From: Roseomonas aerilata DSM 19363
GTDB taxonomy: Bacteria > Pseudomonadota > Alphaproteobacteria > Acetobacterales > Acetobacteraceae
Length of the DNA: 64,000 bases
NCBI RefSeq assembly: GCF_000711725.1
Contig: NZ_JONP01000003.1
Coordinates: 1-64,000, forward strand
Reading direction: 5' to 3'
The notes under the pieces were generated by a model. The model made no database searches, was not told the DNA's origin, and saw only the letters and a program-made list of their open reading frames with translations. The translations under genes and the position numbers were made by a program. This document shows, piece after piece, positions 1 through 9,640 of this stretch (position 1 is the first letter of the stretch; every line of letters begins with the position of its first letter).

Positions 1-1509
1 TCAGTGCGCGCCGGGCGTTGCCGGGGGCGGCGATGCGGCGTCCTTCGCGGCCGCGGGCGGGAAGGGATATTGCCCTGGCCGCGTCTCGACGGTGATCCAG
101 CGCAGCTCCGTGAACTCCGCGATCCCTGCGCGCCCGCCGAAGCGGCCGTAGCCGGAGGACTTGGTGCCGCCGAAGGGCATCTGCGCCTCGTCATGCACGG
201 TCGGGCCGTTCACGTGGCAGATGCCGCTCTCGATCCGCTGCGCCAGCGCGATGCCGCGCGCCACGTCCCGCGTGAAGATCGCGGCGGACAGTCCGTACTC
301 CGTGTCATTCGCCACGCGCAGCGCTTCCTCGGCGTCCTTCACGCGGATCATCGCGACGACCGGCCCGAAGGACTCCTCGGCATAGAGGGCCATCGCCGGC
401 GTCACGCGATCGACGATGGCGGCCGGCATGATCGTTCCCTGCCGCGCGCCGCCCCCGTGCACCACCGCGCCCTTGGAGGCCGCGTCGGCGATCATGCGCT
501 CCACCTTCACGGCGGAGGCCTCGTCCACCACCGAGCCGAGGAACACGTTGCCGCCGCGCGGGTCGCCCACCGGCAGCGCCGCGACGAAGTCGGCGAGCCG
601 CTGCGCGAACTCGTCCGCGATACTCTCCACCACCACCAGCCGCTCGGTGGACATGCAGATCTGGCCCTGGTTCATGAAGGCGCCGAAGGCGGCGGCCTTC
701 ACGGCCTCGTCCAGGTCCGCGTCCTCCAGCACGATCATCGGCGCCTTGCCGCCTAGCTCGAGCAGCACGGGCTTGAGGTGCCGCGCCGCGTGCACGGCCA
801 CGATCCGCCCCACCTTGGTGGAGCCGGTGAAGTTGATCCGCCGCACCGCCTTGTGCGCGATCATCGCCTCCACCACTGCCGGTGCGTCCTCGGCCGAGTG
901 CGTCACCACGTTCACCACGCCGGGCGGCACCCCGCCCTCGCGCAGGGCCTGGGCGATCAGGCTGTGCGTGCCCGGACAGAGCTCGCTCGCCTTCAGCACC
1001 ACCGTGTTGCCGCAGGCCAGCGGCAGCGCCAGCGCGCGCACGCCGAGGATGACCGGCGCGTTCCACGGCGCCATCCCCAGCACCACGCCGACGGGCGCGC
1101 GGATCGACATCGCAAGGCAGCCGGGCTTGTCCGAGGGGATCACCTCGCCCGTCGTCTGCGTCGTCATCGCCGCCGCCTCGCGCAGCATGCCGGCGGCCAG
1201 GTGCACGTTGAACCCGGCCCAGCCGGCCGTCGCGCCGATCTCCTCCGCCATCAGCCGGATGAACTCGGGCGCCCTGGCGGCCAGCGCGTCGGCGGCCTTC
1301 AGCAGGATGCCGCGCCGCGCGCCCGGGCCGATGGCGGACCAGGCGGGGAAGGCGGCCGCGGCCGCGTCGCAGGCGGCCTCGGCATCGGCCACCGTCGCGG
1401 CGGCGGCGCGGGTCGCGACCTCTCCCGTGACGGGGTTGCGGCGCTCGAAGGTTCCCTCGCCCGTGGCCGGGCGGTCGCCCTCGCCAATGATCAGCGGTAC
1501 GTCCAGCAT
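1..1509 (-). CDS. NAD(P)-dependent aldehyde dehydrogenase (aryl-aldehyde type)
   Basis: Complete 502-aa class 3-like aldehyde dehydrogenase of the usual family length; its TGA stop occupies the first three bases of the window. Visible family residues are the oxyanion Asn150 in APWNAP, the cofactor-domain FTGSTKVG, the general base Glu251 in LELGGKAP and the catalytic Cys285 in NQGQICMS. The closest family resemblance I recognise is to salicylaldehyde/vanillin/benzaldehyde dehydrogenases. It is the last gene of a minus-strand operon, 15 bp after a benzoylformate-decarboxylase-like gene, so the likely substrate is the aldehyde made by that enzyme, oxidised to the carboxylate. The family is clear; the substrate is inferred from context. 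Confidence 0.93.
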   Translation of the reverse strand: MLDVPLIIGEGDRPATGEGTFERRNPVTGEVATRAAAATVADAEAACDAAAAAFPAWSAIGPGARRGILLKAADALAARAPEFIRLMAEEIGATAGWAGFNVHLAAGMLREAAAMTTQTTGEVIPSDKPGCLAMSIRAPVGVVLGMAPWNAPVILGVRALALPLACGNTVVLKASELCPGTHSLIAQALREGGVPPGVVNVVTHSAEDAPAVVEAMIAHKAVRRINFTGSTKVGRIVAVHAARHLKPVLLELGGKAPMIVLEDADLDEAVKAAAFGAFMNQGQICMSTERLVVVESIADEFAQRLADFVAALPVGDPRGGNVFLGSVVDEASAVKVERMIADAASKGAVVHGGGARQGTIMPAAIVDRVTPAMALYAEESFGPVVAMIRVKDAEEALRVANDTEYGLSAAIFTRDVARGIALAQRIESGICHVNGPTVHDEAQMPFGGTKSSGYGRFGGRAGIAEFTELRWITVETRPGQYPFPPAAAKDAASPPPATPGAH

Positions 1510-1524
1510 GGTTGTCTCCTCCGG

Positions 1525-3141
1525 TTATTTCTTGTCGTAGAGCTGCGGGATGACCGGATCGATCACCACCTCGACCACCATCGGCCCCTTGCTCGCCATG
1601 GCCTCCGCCAGCGCGTCGTCCAGCTCGTCCGGCGTGGCCGCGATGCGCCCTGGGCATCCCATGCCGCGTGCCATGGAGACGAAGTCGAGCCCCGGCAGGT
1701 CGATGCCCGGCGCGTCCCGCACCTGCAGCACGCGCGAGAAGGAGCGCATCGCGCCGTAGCCCGCGTTGTTCATCACGACGACGGCCAGCGGCAGCTTCTC
1801 CTGCACCGCCGTCCAGATCGCCTGCGGCGAGTACATGAAGGACCCGTCGCCGATGAGGCAGACCACCCGCTGCCCGCGGTTGGCCAGCGCGACGCCCACC
1901 GCGCCCGGCAGGCTGTAGCCCAGCCCGCCGCTCGCCATGGTGAAGAAGCCTCCCCATTCGCGGATCGGCATCTGGGCGTGCATCGCCGGCCGGTGGGAGG
2001 GCGCCTCCTCCACGAGGATGGCGCCCTCCGGCATCGCGGCGTGCAGCCGGTGCAGCGCGTAGGGCGCGCCGAGCGGACTGCCCGGCTCGGGCGGCGCCGG
2101 GCGGGCGCGCGGAGTGGGCAGGGGCCGCGCCGCGCCCTCGATCAGCGCGGCCAGCGCCGGCAGCCCGTGCCGCAGCGCGCCGAGGATCGCCGTGCCCACG
2201 GGTGCAGAGGCCGCGGTCTCCGTGTCCGTCGTCATCTGGATGATCGGGATGCCCGTCGAGAACAGCGCGCATTCGCCCGGCACATGGAAGGTGAAGACCG
2301 GCGCGCCGATCACCAGCACCAGGTCGTGCCCGATGAGCGTATCCGAGACCTGCTGAGGCGAGGCGTGCAGGTGCCCGGCGAAGAGCGGGTGGTCCTCCGG
2401 GAAGGAGAGGCGGGAGGAGAAGGGGCTCGTCCAGACCGGCGCGCCGATGCGCTCGGCCAGTGCCACCATCGCCGGCCCCGCGCCCTCTGCATCGACCTCG
2501 GGGCCCACCACCAGCACGGGGCGGCGCGCGGCATCGATCGCGCGCGCGGCCTCTGCCAGCGCGGCCGGATCGGGCGCCGTGTCCGGGTACCAAGCGCGCG
2601 CCGTAACGGGCCGGCAGGACGCCGACCAGTCGTCGAAGGGGATGGAGACGAAGGTCGGGCCATAGGGCCGCTGCATGGCGATCCGGTGCGCCTGGGCGAT
2701 CGCCGCCGGCACGTCCTCTGCCCGAGCGGGCTCGACCGAGAACTTCACATAGGGCCTCGGGAAATGCGCCGCCTCGGTCGCGCCGAGAAAGGGATAGTTC
2801 GGCAGCAACGCCCGCGTCTGCTGCCCCGCCGTGATCACCATCGGCGCCCCGTTCCTCATTGCCGTGAACACGTTGCCCAGCGCGTGCCCGACGCCCGCCG
2901 CGGAGTGCAGGTTCACCATGGCGCAGCGGCCGGTCGCGCGGGCATAGCCGTCGGCCATCCCGACCACGCTCGCCTCCTGCAGGCCGAGCACGTAGTGGAA
3001 GTCCGAGGGCCAGCGGTCGAGGAAGGGCAGCTCCGTCGATCCCGGATTGCCGAAGACCGTGGTCATGCCGAGCTGCCGCAGCAGGTCAAAGGTCGCGTCC
3101 CGCACGGTGGTGCGGGACTGGGTGGCGTTTCCGTCCATCAT
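1525..3141 (-). CDS. mdlC: Benzoylformate decarboxylase-like ThDP enzyme
   Basis: 538-aa thiamine-diphosphate enzyme. Known Pseudomonas benzoylformate decarboxylase would turn benzoylformate into benzaldehyde and CO2. The N-terminal part closely follows that enzyme: FGNPGSTELPFL with Ser35, LQEASVVG with the ThDP-activating Glu56, NLHSAAG with His79, and later FTFH in the position of the second active-site histidine. The C-terminal ThDP/Mg motif GDGSFMYSPQAIW is present. The start is a double ATG whose first codon overlaps the stop of the upstream MarR gene (ATGA). The next gene is an aldehyde dehydrogenase, which fits an aryl-glyoxylate to aryl-carboxylate route. No mandelate racemase or dehydrogenase is in view, so the true 2-oxo acid is uncertain. 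Confidence 0.88.
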   Translation of the reverse strand: MMDGNATQSRTTVRDATFDLLRQLGMTTVFGNPGSTELPFLDRWPSDFHYVLGLQEASVVGMADGYARATGRCAMVNLHSAAGVGHALGNVFTAMRNGAPMVITAGQQTRALLPNYPFLGATEAAHFPRPYVKFSVEPARAEDVPAAIAQAHRIAMQRPYGPTFVSIPFDDWSASCRPVTARAWYPDTAPDPAALAEAARAIDAARRPVLVVGPEVDAEGAGPAMVALAERIGAPVWTSPFSSRLSFPEDHPLFAGHLHASPQQVSDTLIGHDLVLVIGAPVFTFHVPGECALFSTGIPIIQMTTDTETAASAPVGTAILGALRHGLPALAALIEGAARPLPTPRARPAPPEPGSPLGAPYALHRLHAAMPEGAILVEEAPSHRPAMHAQMPIREWGGFFTMASGGLGYSLPGAVGVALANRGQRVVCLIGDGSFMYSPQAIWTAVQEKLPLAVVVMNNAGYGAMRSFSRVLQVRDAPGIDLPGLDFVSMARGMGCPGRIAATPDELDDALAEAMASKGPMVVEVVIDPVIPQLYDKK

Positions 3142-3701
3142 TGAGCGTCCGTATCCAGCCCCGCGATCAGGCGGCGCAGCGTGTCGAGGAAGGCGGCGCG
3201 GTGCTCCGCGCCCACCAGCCGGTCGAGGGCGCGATCATGCGCCTCGGCGTGCCGGCTCAGCGCCGTGAGCGCCGCCTCGCCGGCGGGAGTGAGGGAGAGA
3301 GCGTAGCTCCGCCGGTCCGCACCCCTGTCCCGCCGCACGAGGCCGCAGCGCTCCAGCTCTGCCAGCGCGGGGGTGAGGGTGGATTTGTCGCGCCCCACGG
3401 CAAGGCCGAGCGCGGTCTGCGACAGACCGGGATTCTCACGGATCATGGCGAGGATTGCGAAGCGCCCGGGCTTCAGTCCCGACCCTGCCCCATCCGACCC
3501 CGCGTTGCGCCGGGCGAAGGCCGCGAAGGAGGCCTCCTGCGCCAGCCGAAGGTGGAAGCCGATCGTGTCCGTCAGCGGCCCGAGCCGCACCCCGCCGCGC
3601 TCCGCGGGCGCGCCCTCCAGCACGCGCAGCGCGGGCGCTGCGCCCCTGCGGGGCCGTGGCTGCGCGGCAGGCGCGGGACTTGCGGGCAAGGGCTGGGTCA
3701 A
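3138..3701 (-). CDS. MarR-family transcriptional regulator
   Basis: 187-aa winged-helix regulator. The first 45 or so residues are Pro/Ala/Arg-rich and unlike the family. The MarR core follows, with a helical dimerisation segment, RFAILAMIRENPGLSQTALG, the recognition-helix region GRDKSTLTPALAELE and the wing LVRRDRGADRRSYAL. It is the first gene of the operon with the benzoylformate-decarboxylase-like and aldehyde dehydrogenase genes and overlaps the former by 4 bp. Local control of aryl-glyoxylate breakdown is therefore the simplest role, probably with an aromatic acid as ligand (inference). A shorter translation starting nearer the core cannot be ruled out. Confidence 0.88.
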   Translation of the reverse strand: MTQPLPASPAPAAQPRPRRGAAPALRVLEGAPAERGGVRLGPLTDTIGFHLRLAQEASFAAFARRNAGSDGAGSGLKPGRFAILAMIRENPGLSQTALGLAVGRDKSTLTPALAELERCGLVRRDRGADRRSYALSLTPAGEAALTALSRHAEAHDRALDRLVGAEHRAAFLDTLRRLIAGLDTDAQ

Positions 3702-3758
3702 GTCGCTTCCTCTTCCGGCGGCGCGTCATGGATCGCGCACCGCTCGGGGAGAACCGTA

Positions 3759-3778
3759 GGGGATCAAACGATCGCCCC
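3759..3778. promoter_or_regulatory. Possible MarR operator upstream of the decarboxylase operon
   Basis: In the 99 bp between mutM and the MarR gene lies an imperfect palindrome, GATCAAACGATC at 3762-3773, with GATC arms and flanking G and C runs. MarR proteins commonly bind 16-20 bp imperfect palindromes next to their own gene, and this is the most symmetric element here. No convincing -35/-10 pair was found. Position and symmetry are seen; binding is inferred. Confidence 0.28.
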
Positions 3779-3800
3779 GCAAGGGCGGCGTGGGGCGGGC

Positions 3801-4694
3801 TTATCGTTGAGTGCGCGGGCAGAAAAAGCTGCTGCGGCCACTCTGCACGATCCGCGCGACGCCCGCGCAGGCCGGCGGCCCTGGGCAGCGCGGGCAGGGC
3901 TGGCCGAGCCGGTCATAGACCTCGAAGCGGTCCTGAAAGCGGCCGATCTCGCCGTCGCTCCGCACGTAGTCGCGCAGCGAGGACCCGCCGGCCTCGATGG
4001 CTTCCGTCAGCACCGTCTTGATCGCGGGCACCAGGCGCGCGGCGCGAGCCCCCGGCACCGTCGCGGCCAGGCGGCGGGGCGAAATGCCCGCGCGGAACAG
4101 CGCCTCCGCCACGTAGATGTTGCCCAGCCCGGCCACCACGCCCTGGTCGAGCAGCGCCGCCTTGATCGGCGTGTTCTTGCCGATCAGCGAGCGGGAGAGG
4201 GAGACGGCGTTGAACCCCTCCTCCAACGGCTCCGGCCCCATGCCCTGCAACAGCCGGTGCGAATCCTCGCCCTCGGTCGGCACGAGGTCGAGGCAGCCGA
4301 AGCGTCGCGGGTCCTGGAAGCCGACGCGCCACCCGTCTTCCGTCTCCATCATCAGGTGCTCGTGCGCGAGCCCGTCGAAAGCACCGCGCGCGTCCGAGAA
4401 GGCGCCCTGAGGCGCGATTCGCGGCACCGGACCCTCACCCGGCGGCCGCGCCACCATCCGCCCGGACATGCCGAGATGGATGAGGGCCGACTCCCCCTCC
4501 GACAGCCGCATGAGCATGTACTTGCCCCGCCGCCGGAACCCCTCGACGCGCCGGCCGCCGAGCCGTTCGGCCAGGTTCTCGGGGAAGGGCCAGCGCAGGC
4601 CGGCCCGGCGGGTCTCGGCGCGGGCGATGGTCCGGCCGGTGAGCACGGCGGAGAGGCCGCGCATCACGGTCTCGACTTCGGGCAGTTCGGGCAT
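3801..4694 (-). CDS. mutM: Formamidopyrimidine-DNA glycosylase
   Basis: 297-aa Fpg/MutM, a base-excision repair enzyme that removes 8-oxoguanine and formamidopyrimidines and nicks the strand. It starts MPELPEVE, giving the catalytic Pro and Glu after Met removal. It also has the RRGKYML lysine loop and the helix-two-turn-helix with [12 protein letters not shown]. It ends with the zinc-finger beta-hairpin. The finger is unusual: the terminal CPxC becomes CPRTQR, so the standard fourth cysteine is Thr. Upstream, however, there are three cysteines (PCPRC and PACAG), so four in total remain. It sits next to the ubiE-coaBC-dut neighbourhood, as is common in alphaproteobacteria, but separated from it by two unrelated genes. 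Confidence 0.95.
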   Translation of the reverse strand: MPELPEVETVMRGLSAVLTGRTIARAETRRAGLRWPFPENLAERLGGRRVEGFRRRGKYMLMRLSEGESALIHLGMSGRMVARPPGEGPVPRIAPQGAFSDARGAFDGLAHEHLMMETEDGWRVGFQDPRRFGCLDLVPTEGEDSHRLLQGMGPEPLEEGFNAVSLSRSLIGKNTPIKAALLDQGVVAGLGNIYVAEALFRAGISPRRLAATVPGARAARLVPAIKTVLTEAIEAGGSSLRDYVRSDGEIGRFQDRFEVYDRLGQPCPRCPGPPACAGVARIVQSGRSSFFCPRTQR

Positions 4695-4801
4695 GGGGGG
4701 GATATGGGGATCGTGCGCGGCACCTTCAGCCGGCGGGGCGGGACCCTCGCCCGCGGCGCCCGGCGGCCATAAGCTCCGCCACCTGCCCCGGGAGAGAACC
4801 G

Positions 4802-6493
4802 ATGCGCCTGCGTCCCGCCCTCCTCATCGCCGCGCTCCTGGCCGTGGGCGCCCCAGCGGGCGCCGTCGAGGGCCCCGCCCGGCAGATGGTCGCCGCCGCC
4901 CACCCGCTCGCGGCCTGGGCCGGCCTCGACATCCTCCGGGCCGGCGGCAGCGCGGCGGATGCGGCGGTTGCGGTGCAGGCCGTGCTCTCGGTCGTGGAGC
5001 CGAACGCCACCGGCCTTCTCGGCGGCGCCCTCCTTCTCCACTGGGATGCCGCCGCGCGCCGCCTTGCGGGCTACGAGGGCATTGCCTCGGCCCCGGCCGC
5101 CGCCACCTCCCGCCTCGTCGAAGCGGCGGAGGGCACGCGTGTCGGCGCGGCGACCGTCGCCCGCTCCGGCCGCGCGGTTGGCGTGCCCGGCACACTGCGG
5201 ATGCTCGCCCTCGTCCATGCCGACCACGGGCGCCTGCCCTGGCGCGACTTGCTGACCTCCGCCATCCGCGCGGCGGAGGAGGGCTTCCCGATGCCGCCCA
5301 CGCTCCACCGCGTCATCGGCACCCGCGCCGCGGAGCTTGCGCGCGATCCCGATATCCGTGCCCTCTTCTTCGGCCCCGACGGCAAGCCCCTTTCGGTCGG
5401 CACCCCGATCCGCAATCCCGCCCAGGCCGCCGCCTTGCGCCTGCTCGCTGAAGCCGGCCCCGAGGCCCTCTACCGCGGCCCGCTCGTCGGCGCGATTCTG
5501 GAGGCAGCTGGCCGCGAGCCCGTGCCCGGCTGGATGACCGCCGAGGACCTTGCGGGCTACGAGGCCAAGCGCCGCGACCCCGTCTGCTCCGCCGCCTTCG
5601 GTCGCCAGGTCTGCTCGGCCTCGCCACCTTCCTCCGGCGGTGTCGCTGTGCAGCAGCAAGTGGGGATGCTCGACCGCCTCGGCATCGCGCGCCTCGCGCC
5701 GGATTCAGCGGAGGCTGCACATCTCATCCTCGAGGCCAGCCGCCTCGCGACCGCCGACCGCCGGCGCTGGATGGGCGACCCGGATCGCGTGCCCGTGCCC
5801 ACCGCGCCCCTTGTCTCCCCTGCCTATCTCGATTCGCGCGCCCAGCTGATCGACCTCGCCCGCGCCATGGCCGAGGCCCCCGCCGGCAACCCGCTGGAGC
5901 GCCACGGCGCCCTTCCCGCCGCCTCCGATCCCCTCGCGCTCGCCGGCACCTCGCATATCGCCATCGTGGACGCCGCGGGCAACGCGGTCTCCTTCACCAC
6001 CACCAACAACCTCAACTTCGGAGCGGAGCGGCTGGCCGCCGGAATCACCCTCAACAACGGCCTGACCAACTTCGCGGCCAATCCTGGCCCCGCCGAGGCC
6101 CCCACCTTCAACGCGATGGCCGGCGGCAAGCGCCCCGTCACCACCATGGCGCCGACCATCGTCCTCGGGGCGGACGGCCCGCCGGAACTCGTCGTCGGCG
6201 CTGGCGGCGGGGCGCGCATCGTCGATTCCGTCGCGGTCGCGATGGTGGAGGTCCTTGCCTGGGGCGCCGACACCCGCCGCGCCACCGGCCGCCCGCGCAT
6301 CGGCGCCCAGAACGGCGCAGAGGAGCTGGAGGCGGGCACCGAAGCCGCCACCCTCGCCGAACCGCTGCGCGCCATGGGCCATGCGCCGCGCCTTGTGGAG
6401 ATGAACACGGGCCTGCAGCTCATCCGCCGCGTCCCCGGCGGCTGGGAAGGGGCGGCGGATCCGCGGCGCGACGGGATAGCGTTAGGGGAGTAA
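4802..6493 (+). CDS. ggt: Gamma-glutamyltranspeptidase, periplasmic
   Basis: 563-aa Ntn-hydrolase precursor. A cleavable signal peptide ([21 protein letters not shown]) points to the periplasm. Family landmarks are [15 protein letters not shown] near the N terminus, the autoprocessing site [11 protein letters not shown] with nucleophile Thr383, TTTNNLNFG, and [10 protein letters not shown] with [12 protein letters not shown] in the small subunit. It would cleave gamma-glutamyl bonds of glutathione and related peptides after splitting into two subunits. The start is the ATG that begins the signal peptide, 107 bp from the divergent mutM. It has no operon partner; the gene behind it is unrelated and broken. 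Confidence 0.92.
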   Translation: MRLRPALLIAALLAVGAPAGAVEGPARQMVAAAHPLAAWAGLDILRAGGSAADAAVAVQAVLSVVEPNATGLLGGALLLHWDAAARRLAGYEGIASAPAAATSRLVEAAEGTRVGAATVARSGRAVGVPGTLRMLALVHADHGRLPWRDLLTSAIRAAEEGFPMPPTLHRVIGTRAAELARDPDIRALFFGPDGKPLSVGTPIRNPAQAAALRLLAEAGPEALYRGPLVGAILEAAGREPVPGWMTAEDLAGYEAKRRDPVCSAAFGRQVCSASPPSSGGVAVQQQVGMLDRLGIARLAPDSAEAAHLILEASRLATADRRRWMGDPDRVPVPTAPLVSPAYLDSRAQLIDLARAMAEAPAGNPLERHGALPAASDPLALAGTSHIAIVDAAGNAVSFTTTNNLNFGAERLAAGITLNNGLTNFAANPGPAEAPTFNAMAGGKRPVTTMAPTIVLGADGPPELVVGAGGGARIVDSVAVAMVEVLAWGADTRRATGRPRIGAQNGAEELEAGTEAATLAEPLRAMGHAPRLVEMNTGLQLIRRVPGGWEGAADPRRDGIALGE

Positions 6494-6612
6494 GGGCGGG
6501 GGCGCAGCCCGGCGGAGCAAGGATGGCTCGGGTGATTCAGCCATGATAGAGCAGTGCCAGCCGTTTCTGCCCGTCAGCAGGGCGAGACGAAGCGCAGGAT
6601 AGTTCGACACAG

Positions 6613-8834
6613 GTGATGATCCGGTCATTCTCTGGAAATAGGAAGCACCTTCTCCAGTTGCTGTTTGGAGCTTCGCTGGCCGGCGCCATCGCCATCGCGC
6701 TGCTCTTCGCACTTCGTCTTTCGATCATGGTGCCGCTCGGGCAGGGCGACGGTGCGTACCAGACCGCAAGCGGGCTGCACCGCCTGCTGGATGGGCAGTG
6801 GCCTGGCCGTGACTTCTTTCCCTATCTCGGCCTCAGCCTTCTCTATGCCCTCTTTCCTGCCTTCCTGGCGGGCGGCGGTACCATGGCGGCCAGCGTTTTC
6901 TCCGCCTATTTCCTTGTCCTGCTCTCCTTCGCGTTCAGTGTTGGGCTTATCGCCGTCCTCCTCGCGCGCCGGTTGGCGGTTGGCACCCTCATCGGCGTGG
7001 TGCTGCTTTGCACCGCGGTTTTATTCTACAACTCCCTTCCAGCTGAGTTCGTCAGCCGCCTCACGCCGGGTAACAGCCTGCGGCCACTCCGTGCCTGCAT
7101 CCCTTATATCGTCGCGGCCTGCTTCTTCGGAGTCGCGCGGCTGCCGATCCGTCTGCGGTGGAAGGCGGGGATCATCGGTGCCGTTATTGGCTTCGCGCTG
7201 ACCTGGGCAACCGACAATGGCCCGCCAACAGCCCTTGTTTTCGGACTGCTCGGCATGATCTGGCTCTTTGGCCAGACCGGTTCCTTCTGGCGCAGCCTGG
7301 CCATCCCCGCCGTGAGCCTCGGCGCAGCGGCGGTCTTTTCACACTGCTCACCGCCGGTCATCCGCTGGAACTGGTGACGTATTACGCAGGGGTCAGCCAC
7401 GATCAGGGCTGGTATTTCCCTTGTTGGTCCGAAGGCTGCCGGATCTTCACGCCGATGGACCTCTACACCCGGTTCGTCGGACCGGTTCATGGCTATTGGC
7501 TCGCCGTTCCGGTCCTGCTCACGCTGGCCGCCACGCTTCGCCGGTCCTTGCCGCTCGGCTTGGCCGCAGGGATAGGCTGGTCCCTGTTCCTCGGCAGCGT
7601 GGTCGCAGCCGTGGGCGGGCACATCGAGGTCGACTACGCGTCCGCGTACCTCTTTTGGGCGAAAGCGGCCGCTGCCGCCTCTCCGCTGCTGCTGCTGGCG
7701 CGCTGGTTCGAGGCTGACCGCCGGATGCCCGAATTGCCGACGGCAGCGGCGGTCACGGTCCTGACCCTGGTGACGCTGACGCAGGCCTGGAGGGTCTACG
7801 CGAGCGAACTCGCGGCGGCCAAGGTCAGTCCACTATCCTTCCATTCCGCTGAACTCGGCGGCTATGTTCATATCGCGTGGAAGGATTATATCAGCTTCGC
7901 GCTGTCGCATCGGAACGACTCTGTCGTCGAAGATTACTGGGGGCTGTGGAGCGCCGCGACACGTGTCCGAAGCCCCTATCCCACCGACTCCGCTATCCAC
8001 GCTCTGGGCGGCACGCGTGAACTTTTTGCGGCGCGGTTCCGCGCGGCGCTGCCGGATTTTGCAGTCACTCCCCTGCCAGTGCAGCTGGGATATTTCACCG
8101 GCTGGCTCTACAGCACCAATTGGTGGCTCTACGGAAGCTTGCTGCAGCATTACAGTTCGGAGGTATCCAGTCCGACCACAACGCTCTGGCGACGCGACGC
8201 CGCGGCACGAACCTGGCCCTCCGTCGGATGCCATGTGGAAAACGGGCCCGACCCTGCCGTGATCGTCGAGAGCGAGTCGACTGGATACTACGAAGTCACC
8301 CTCTCCTATGAGGCGCACTTCGCTCGTACGACGCTACTTCGTGTGCGAAACAACATTAATTTCGCCGTCGATGCCGACGGTTTCCTCTCGATCGACCCCA
8401 AAGCCGGGCAATGGGTGTTTCCCGCAGCCATCCTCGTGCCCGGCCGCAACCGTCTGAATTTTCAATTGACGGCGCGGTTCGACACCCTGGCGGGCCTGCA
8501 ACTCCGTGGGTGCACCGCGCGCGAAATCATCGTGGACCAGCCGACGGTATTCCCGAAGCCGGCGACCGGCACGGATGACCTTCCGATGGACCTGACGGAC
8601 GGGAACTGGATCAACGGCGTCTACCGCTTCTCGCCAGCCTTCGTCATTGAGAACTCTCCGTCAAACCGTGAGCGGCTGACGCCTGGCACTACCTTGACCT
8701 TCTTCGATGGCAAGTCGCTCAAGATCATACGCCAGGATCAGAATGGTCCCTACCTCAATGTCTTCCTTGAGGGCACGTTCCCCCTTCACGGCGGCCATGG
8801 CTTCCCTCACCGTTTCGAGGTGCAGCGGCCCTGA
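6613..8834 (+). pseudogene. Polytopic membrane protein with soluble C-terminal domain, frameshifted
   Basis: Two overlapping reading frames together make one protein of about 740 aa. The first (6613-7377) encodes roughly eight hydrophobic segments and ends abruptly at CSPPVIRWNW. The second frame (usable from about 7338 to 8834) continues with TLLTAGHPLELVTYYAG, more membrane segments, and then about 380 residues of soluble, probably beta-rich sequence. The join falls at the T4 run 7336-7339; one extra T would restore a single frame. The layout resembles GT-C-type membrane glycosyltransferases, with acidic and aromatic loop residues such as GQGDGAYQ, but no family is firmly recognised. GC content looks lower than in the neighbours, and the gene separates mutM/ggt from ubiE, which suggests an acquired segment. 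A sequencing error in the T run is an alternative to real inactivation. Confidence 0.6.
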
Positions 8835-8893
8835 GGGAGCCCTCGCCTCCCACCCCGCGTGACGCCGGCGCCTGCCGCCCCTATCCTCCCCCC

Positions 8894-9640
8894 ATGTCCC
8901 AGCACGACGACACCATCGACTTCGGCTTCACCCCCGTCCCGCGCGAGAGCAAGGCGGGTCTCGTCCGCCAGGTCTTCGACAGCGTGGCGCCGAAATACGA
9001 CGTCATGAACGACCTCATGTCGGTTGGCCTGCACCGCCTCTGGAAGCGCGCCTTCGTCAACGCCATCGGCGCGAGCCCGCGCGACACGCTGCTCGACCTC
9101 GCGGCCGGCACGGGCGACATCGGCTTCCTCGCGAAGGAGCGCGGCGCGGGCCGCGTGATCCTGGCCGACATCAACGCCGCCATGCTCGGCGTGGGGCAGG
9201 GCAGGGCGCTTGGCCGGGGTCTCGCCTCGGGGCTCGACTTCGTCTGCTGCGACGCGGAGAAGCTTCCCTTCCCCGACCGTTCGGTGGAGCGCGTCTCCAT
9301 GGCCTTCGGCCTCCGCAACTGCACCGACAAGCCCGCCGTGCTGCGCGAGGCCCGGCGCGTGCTGCGCCCCGGCGGCCGTTTCCTCGTGCTGGAGTTCTCC
9401 CGCCTGCAGGTCGCCGCGCTCGACCCCCTTTATGACGCCTGGAGCTTCAAGGCCCTGCCCGCCATCGGCGCCCGCATCGCCAAGGATTCCGAAAGCTACC
9501 GCTACCTCGCCGAGAGCATCCGCATGATGCCCGACCAGGAGGCGCTGGCGACGATGTTCCGCGAAGCGGACCTCGAGAACGTCACCTACCGCAACCTCTC
9601 CGGCGGCATCGTCGCCATCCATGCCGGGTGGCGGCTGTGA
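8894..9640 (+). CDS. ubiE: Ubiquinone/menaquinone biosynthesis C-methyltransferase
   Basis: 248-aa class I SAM methyltransferase that methylates the quinone ring in ubiquinone biosynthesis. UbiE signatures are visible: FDSVAPKYDVMNDLMSVGLH near the N terminus, SAM-binding motif I DLAAGTGDI, AFGLRNCTD, and RVLRPGGRFLVLEFS followed by YDAWSFKALP and DSESYRYLAESIRMMPDQE. It is the first gene of the coupled series ubiE-coaBC-dut. In relatives ubiB usually lies directly after ubiE; here coaBC follows with a GTGA overlap, so ubiB must lie elsewhere or be missing. Confidence 0.96.
   Translation: MSQHDDTIDFGFTPVPRESKAGLVRQVFDSVAPKYDVMNDLMSVGLHRLWKRAFVNAIGASPRDTLLDLAAGTGDIGFLAKERGAGRVILADINAAMLGVGQGRALGRGLASGLDFVCCDAEKLPFPDRSVERVSMAFGLRNCTDKPAVLREARRVLRPGGRFLVLEFSRLQVAALDPLYDAWSFKALPAIGARIAKDSESYRYLAESIRMMPDQEALATMFREADLENVTYRNLSGGIVAIHAGWRL

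Noticed and set aside
305-2593. Long open frames opposite or out of frame with the aldehyde dehydrogenase and decarboxylase genes
   Set aside because: High-GC shadow frames: Arg/Gly/Ala/Pro-rich translations with no family pattern, fully overlapped by well-supported genes.
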